From positions 1 to 64,000 of the forward strand of contig JALLLS010000093.1 in NCBI GenBank assembly GCA_025094145.1: a DNA stretch of 64,000 nt, given 5' to 3'. Of the stretch, positions 59,385 through 64,000 are shown one piece after another (positions within the stretch are counted from its first letter, which is position 1; each line of letters opens with the position of its first letter). The position numbers and the translations under genes are program-made. The notes under the pieces were generated by a model. The model worked only from the letters and a program-made list of their open reading frames with translations, was not told where the DNA came from and searched no databases. The stretch comes from Spinellus fusiger (Eukaryota; Mucoromycota; Mucoromycetes; Mucorales; Phycomycetaceae).

Positions 59385-61832
59385 ATGGACTCCATTCATA
59401 TTTTAACGTGTCATGACCCCAGTAGTTACAACAGTAAAGTAGTGGCGAGAAAAGAGAAAAGCCATTTAGAGAAAAATACCTTGGAGACTGTATTTATGAC
59501 TCAATATTCTTCAAAATGTATGGATTTGAGTGAGAAGAATGTTACGAGTCAGTGTATGTGGTTGGACTATGAACTGAACAGTGATAACAACAACAACAAC
59601 AACAACAACAATGGTTCAACAGGAGGAGGAGGGGGAGGAGGAGGAGACAACAACGATGATGATAACACAAAGAATAAAAACACAAAGAATATTCAAGGAA
59701 TCTATGATAAAAAGCCCAGTACCTCCCATCGTACACAGCAGTACCAAGGAATATGGCCTTGGTTTGGCTATAACCCATCCAACACTTCCAAAGAATCCTC
59801 ATCAAAAGACAATATAAACTCACAGACAGAGAGTCTTACAGAGGCCAATGAACATAATAAATGTCATGACTCAACAGAGACAAATGACAGCGATAAGCAC
59901 CCATACTCTTCTCATTCCTACCCTTCATTAGACAGAGAAAATGATGAACAAAATACTAAAGACAAAAGGAGTGTCTCCAGCAATAAGGAAAAGAACTCCC
60001 AGGAAGATGCTGTTATTATTGAGTCCACTTCTGTTCATAGAGTAGAAGAGCAACATACCAAGATAGACGCAGCAAAGAACAAAATCAAAGCCAAATTACG
60101 ATTGAATCCTGCTTCCTTGTCAGATAACCACACCAGCACAGACACCCTTTATGATCAACAAGAATCCGCTGAGATGTCTGAATCTGTACAGGAAGAAACA
60201 ATAGCCACTGTCCATCGAAAGCCCAATATTGTGCTTCCATCCTTTCAATCTCAATTCCATAGCACACCACCACCACTACCACCACCAGTTACTACAGAAC
60301 CAAAGAATGTATTGCGTAAAGCATTAAACATAGTTCATTCTCTATTCTCAGGCACACACCCTACATCAAAAGAAACAACATTAATAACAGAGAATCCATT
60401 CTCTGGGCTTGTTAATAAGATGAAATTAGATCCCAAAGACATGTCTGGCAAGAGAATAGTAGTCGTGGGTGTGCATGGGTGGTTCCCAATGAAGGTACTT
60501 TATTAGTAGCAGTGGTATAGTAGGATAGTGGTATAGTAGGATAAACTGTAGTGGGCAATATGTCCATGGAGGTGAATGACTCTAGTTGACTTGAACTCAG
60601 GCTATCACCTCTTCTAGCTTGTACGAAGTATGATAGGAGAGCCTACAGGCACTTCTGACAAGTTCTGTGAACAAATGACAATGGCTGCTAAACATTTCTT
60701 CCAAAGTGAATATCAGTTACTCTTGCCTGATCATGCCATTACTACTATACCACTGCAAGGAGAAGGGAAAGTAGAAGAAAGAGTCAACAAACTATTCAAC
60801 AGTCTAGTCAATAACCCAGCATGGATGAGTGCTTTGGTTTCTGCAGATGTCGTCTTGTGGGCTACTCATTCACAAGGCACACCTGTCTCTACCATCCTTA
60901 TACACCGTCTCTTGGAGAAGGGATTTATCCATAGGCATAGACAGGCTGTTTGTTTACTTGCTATGGCTGGTATTGGACATGGACCTTTTCCAGCCTTAAA
61001 AGGTAGCTTAATGGTGAAAGTAAGATCAACAGAAATCAGAAAAAAAAGAAAAAAAAGAAAAAAAAACAACAACAACATTTACTATGCCTTTAACCCACGG
61101 ATGTAGTACTTTGAAGCAGATGCAGCACGAGAATTGTTTGAATTTATGGATTCTAATAGCAGTGTCTCTCAGACATTTCGACACTCACTTGCCTATATTC
61201 TTCATCAAGGCGTCAAAACAACCCTTGTTGGCTCCATGCAAGATCAAGTAGTGCCATTCTACTCTGCTATTTTGGCTGGAGTCAATCATCCTAATATCCT
61301 ACGTGCTGCTTATATCGACCACCATATTTATTCACCCAATGACTTTCTTATCAATGCGATTAGTTTTGCCCTTCGATTAAGGAATTCTGGGCTATCGGAT
61401 CATGGATTCTTGACTCATATCAGTGAAGTTCTTGCTGGTAATATCTATGCTCTGGAGGGAGGTCATTCTACTGTCTATGAAGAACTGGAGGTGTATACCA
61501 TTGCTGTCCGTTATCTGTTTGAAACAGTGCCATTGGGTGAACAGGAGCTCATTTATCGCAGTACTTCTGCCATGGCCACTCAACAAGAAAGACATGCCTC
61601 TGTTCCTTCTGTTGAGGCTAAACTGGATCCATTTCAAGCCAAAGTACGCCTAAATCCATACTATCTTCCTTGGGCCATGAGGGGTATTTTTGATGACGAG
61701 AATATACTGAAGGATCCAGAGTTATCTCGGGAACTAGAGAATCTGCGGGCTCTCTACGATCGCTGGCATCCTTCAAGTTCAAAACTACGGGAGATTAAGT
61801 TTCGATTAGAGCCTTTAAAGGCAAAACTATAA
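59385..61832 (+). CDS. YML020W-like alpha/beta-hydrolase fold protein
   Basis: Three exons (59385-60494, 60618-61019, 61107-61832) close at 745 aa. The N-terminal 330 residues are disordered with poly-Asn and poly-Gly runs. The conserved part starts at GKRIVVVGVHGWFPMKLVRS, with IGEPTGTSDKFC, VVLWATHSQGTPVS (a GxSxG-like elbow, here HSQG), VCLLAMAGIGHGPF, VGSMQDQVVPFYSA (acid) and ALEGGHSTVY (possible His). A serine-hydrolase fold is thus inferred; the yeast homologue has no assigned reaction. A WPWFGY motif near residue 125 is a conserved Trp-rich patch of the family as I remember it. The first Met is used; several later Met codons could serve. Confidence 0.8.
59587..59648 (+). repeat. In-frame (AAC)n and (GGA)n runs
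   Basis: Nine or so AAC codons, then GGAGGAGGAGGGGGAGG, coding Asn then Gly stretches in the disordered N-terminus. Confidence 0.9.
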
Positions 61833-62424
61833 TACAACAAGTGCATCTAGGAATGAATGAATGAATGAAAGAAAAAGAGATAAAAGTGGGTATTCTGCAT
61901 ATGAGAATGGATTGGCTGCTATAAAGAGAGAAAACCAAAAGACTGATATATCTTACATGCATTGGAATAGCCCCTCCATAAGGCAAGTAGAATAACAGAT
62001 TGAAGGGTTCATAGAATAATAAAATACATTTATTCTGCACTACTATAGCTCTAAATGTTGTATTTTGACTCTAAAATAGATAGTAGATAGCAAATAGCAA
62101 ATGCTGTATCTTGATTCTATAATAGATGATGATTGGCTATTCTCTTCTCTCTCATTCATTCATTCATGCTTGAAAAGAGAGATCTCAAAAATATACAAGT
62201 AATATTAGATAGATATTAGAAAATAGCCAATGATAAAAATACAACCTCACTTGTATTTCTTATTTTGCTACAATCTACAATCAACAACCCATAAATCCAT
62301 GCATGAAAAATATAAATATTAAAAGTAAAATAGATTGATTTAAGTATATTTTATTTATCCCAAAGGCAAATGAAAAGCTGAGCAAAATTCAAGACATAAA
62401 AGCCTCGCATATTTAAACAGACAT
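61833..62424. other. Convergent 3' spacer between YML020W-like and eL13 genes
   Basis: AT-rich; ATGA and TTCA tetranucleotide runs (61850-61865, 62150-62168). A CAAATAGCAAATGC-type short repeat lies near 62085-62105. No gene. Confidence 0.6.
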
Positions 62425-63257
62425 TTATTTCTTCTATAAGAATGAAAAGAGGTGAGTTATAGTTTACTGTAGCCATGTTTTTTACTAAAAAAAAAAGCAT
62501 TATGTTTACCTTGTTGGCTTCCTCCTCAGCCTTATCACGAGCACGCTTCTCACGGGCACCAAGGGTACGAGCCTTGGAGCGAGCATAACGAAGAGTCATG
62601 TAGGCGTTCTGCTTCTTCTCTTCAGCAGTGATGGCACGGGCCTCGATAGCAGTAGAGACCTGCTTGACGGGGAGAATGGCACCACGGAACTGGACAGCGG
62701 AGGCAAGGTCAGTGGCCTAGATAGATAGAGAAGTAAGTCAATAAGTCCATTGTCATTGTTATCAGGAAGATCTTTTTTCTTTCTTTTGTATCTATGGCTG
62801 CTTCCCACTTTTTTTCTATTTCTACACAAACCATTACCTCAGAGTCAGCCTTCTTGGGGACAGCAGGGTTGCGAGGGAAGACAATCAACTTGGCCTTGAA
62901 CTGCTTAAGACGCTGTACATTGAGCTCAAGAGATTCCTGAGACTTGTTGCGACGACGGTGGTCAACAGCAATACCGATGGTGCGGGCTTCCTTGGCACGG
63001 ACACCAGCTTCCTTGAGTTCTTCAAGAGTGAAACCACGGCCAGATCTCAACTTTCTGTTGTAACGAAGAGTAGGGCAGCGGACAGCAGGACGGAGAAGAC
63101 CGTCAACGGGACGAGGGGCAATACGAGTAGCCTTCTGTACACGTGCGATTCTTCTAGACTTCTTGCGACCGGCTTGGTCGAACCATGTCTTGACGCGGAG
63201 CTGCCATTGCTTGCGGAAATGCTGGTTAGGCAACTGGTTGTTGTGCTTCAAAACCAT
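62425..63257 (-). CDS. RPL13: 60S ribosomal protein eL13
   Basis: Three exons (63257-62838, 62716-62510, 62433-62425) close at 211 aa. The N-terminus [20 protein letters not shown], then [16 protein letters not shown], and [19 protein letters not shown] are diagnostic of eL13 in the large subunit. The last exon has only nine bases (Lys, Lys, stop), completing the usual poly-Lys end. A 120-nt intron separates exons 1 and 2. The leader has TTTCTCAAAAG just before the ATG, which looks like an acceptor of a 5'UTR intron. The GC-richer exons fit a highly expressed gene. Confidence 0.96.
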
Positions 63258-64000
63258 CGTCTTTTGAGAAATATTAGATATATTGCCCACTATCACCGCC
63301 AACATCCCATCTCATCCTATCCCATCCCATCCTATCCTCAATCCATCCACCTTCAATCCATCCCGCAGAGAGACTATTTTTTTCTTTGCAGGCTAATGGA
63401 TGGGTGGTGTGATGTCTCGGTGCATGGATACGTACAGATTGACCAGTAAGGGAAAGAGAACGGGATAAGGTGGGCCTGCCTCAAGGGCTATGTTGGGCTT
63501 CGTCCTCCGGGATCCCGCAACGTGATAGTAATCAATGGATTGCCTGAAATAGGACATCGACGTCACTCACCCGACGAGTCACAGTGGTCGCCTTGACAAA
63601 TTTTTTAAAGGTGAGAGACTCTCTTTCCAAAGGGCACAGTCACTGTCTGTAGAAGAAGCTGTGGTATTAAAACACCGATACTATCTACTCTTTATTGGCT
63701 TCACAGCATTACGATCACGTGTGGTACAGAAGAGAGGGTTAACTTTTTTTTTTCCATGGCTACGAATAGGTATTGTTTAGGACTAACGCTGTATTCCAAT
63801 GTGTTCTTTTATTTCTTTTTATAGAAATAATAGGTAAGCCTTAATCTATAATCTTGTAGGTACTATCTTTTATCCAATAAAAAGTGTTGGTGCTTTTTCT
63901 TTTTCATGTTCTTAGTGGTTGAAGAGATGTAAAGTAAGCTATAGCTTAAAAAAGAACTCTTTTCTATGATCAGGCACTATCATCCCCACCATAGAGCAAT
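63258..64000. other. eL13 upstream region; no gene
   Basis: Contains CCCATCCTATCCCATCC short repeats (63305-63345) in the probable leader, and GC-richer sequence around 63470-63600 that likely holds the promoter. The right edge (63800-64000) is AT-rich without a supported frame. Confidence 0.5.

Noticed and set aside
1..64000. CRISPR array, prophage or bacterial operon
   Set aside because: No evenly spaced direct repeats with unique spacers; the genes are eukaryotic with spliceosomal introns. The TnpB-like segments lie in eukaryotic TIR elements.

Overview
The window is nuclear DNA of a filamentous, early-diverging fungus, most likely Mucoromycota (Mucorales-like). The genes carry many short GT-AG introns (about 40-140 nt), spacers are AT-rich and full of microsatellites, and the gene set is fungal or opisthokont: PAN3, BST1, PAK, ING, CIAO2B, eIF5A, alternative oxidase, a YML020W-like protein. 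Two features point away from Dikarya, by inference: a FAM199X homologue and a Tuba-like DH-BAR-SH3 protein. The species cannot be fixed from the sequence.

Layout: a Kelch-BTB gene running off the left edge (-); a FAM199X-like gene (-); a PMP70-type peroxisomal ABC half-transporter with 21 exons (+); an F-BAR/RhoGAP protein (+); about 5.6 kb of repeat-rich spacer; a PH-domain protein (+); eIF5A (-) with a minisatellite in a probable 5'UTR intron; about 5.5 kb of repeat-rich spacer with a worn transposon relic; an intronless cytochrome P450 (+); a DH-BAR-SH3 RhoGEF (-) with a 5-nt micro-exon; alternative oxidase (-); a TPR-MYND protein (-); GPI inositol-deacylase BST1/PGAP1 (+); ribosomal protein eL28 (-); deadenylase subunit PAN3 (-); a PAK kinase with two CRIB motifs (+); CIAO2B/MIP18 (-); an ING-type PHD protein (-); a YML020W-like alpha/beta hydrolase (+); ribosomal protein eL13 (-).

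The most unusual content is a transposon family in the 32.8-44.5 kb interval. Three elements (32868-34618, 37143-38363, 41791-44502) share inverted ends CACACCAGGAGAT, each flanked by TA, as in Tc1/mariner-type insertions. Two of them carry the decayed C-terminal part of a TnpB/Fanzor-like RNA-guided nuclease (GxG segment, VDVDES segment, CxxC zinc ribbon and WNRDVNASKNI RuvC-III motif). A near-identical non-coding module is shared by all copies, and a worn fourth copy lies near 24.9-26.5 kb. One element sits 72 bp upstream of the RhoGEF start codon.

There is no operon logic. Several genes share a theme, Rho/Cdc42 signalling and polarity (RhoGAP, DH-BAR RhoGEF, PAK, PH protein), but they are dispersed and the link is inference. 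Exon coordinates were derived by hand from splice motifs and reading-frame closure. Total CDS length is a multiple of three for all multi-exon models given as complete; boundaries may be off by one or two bases.
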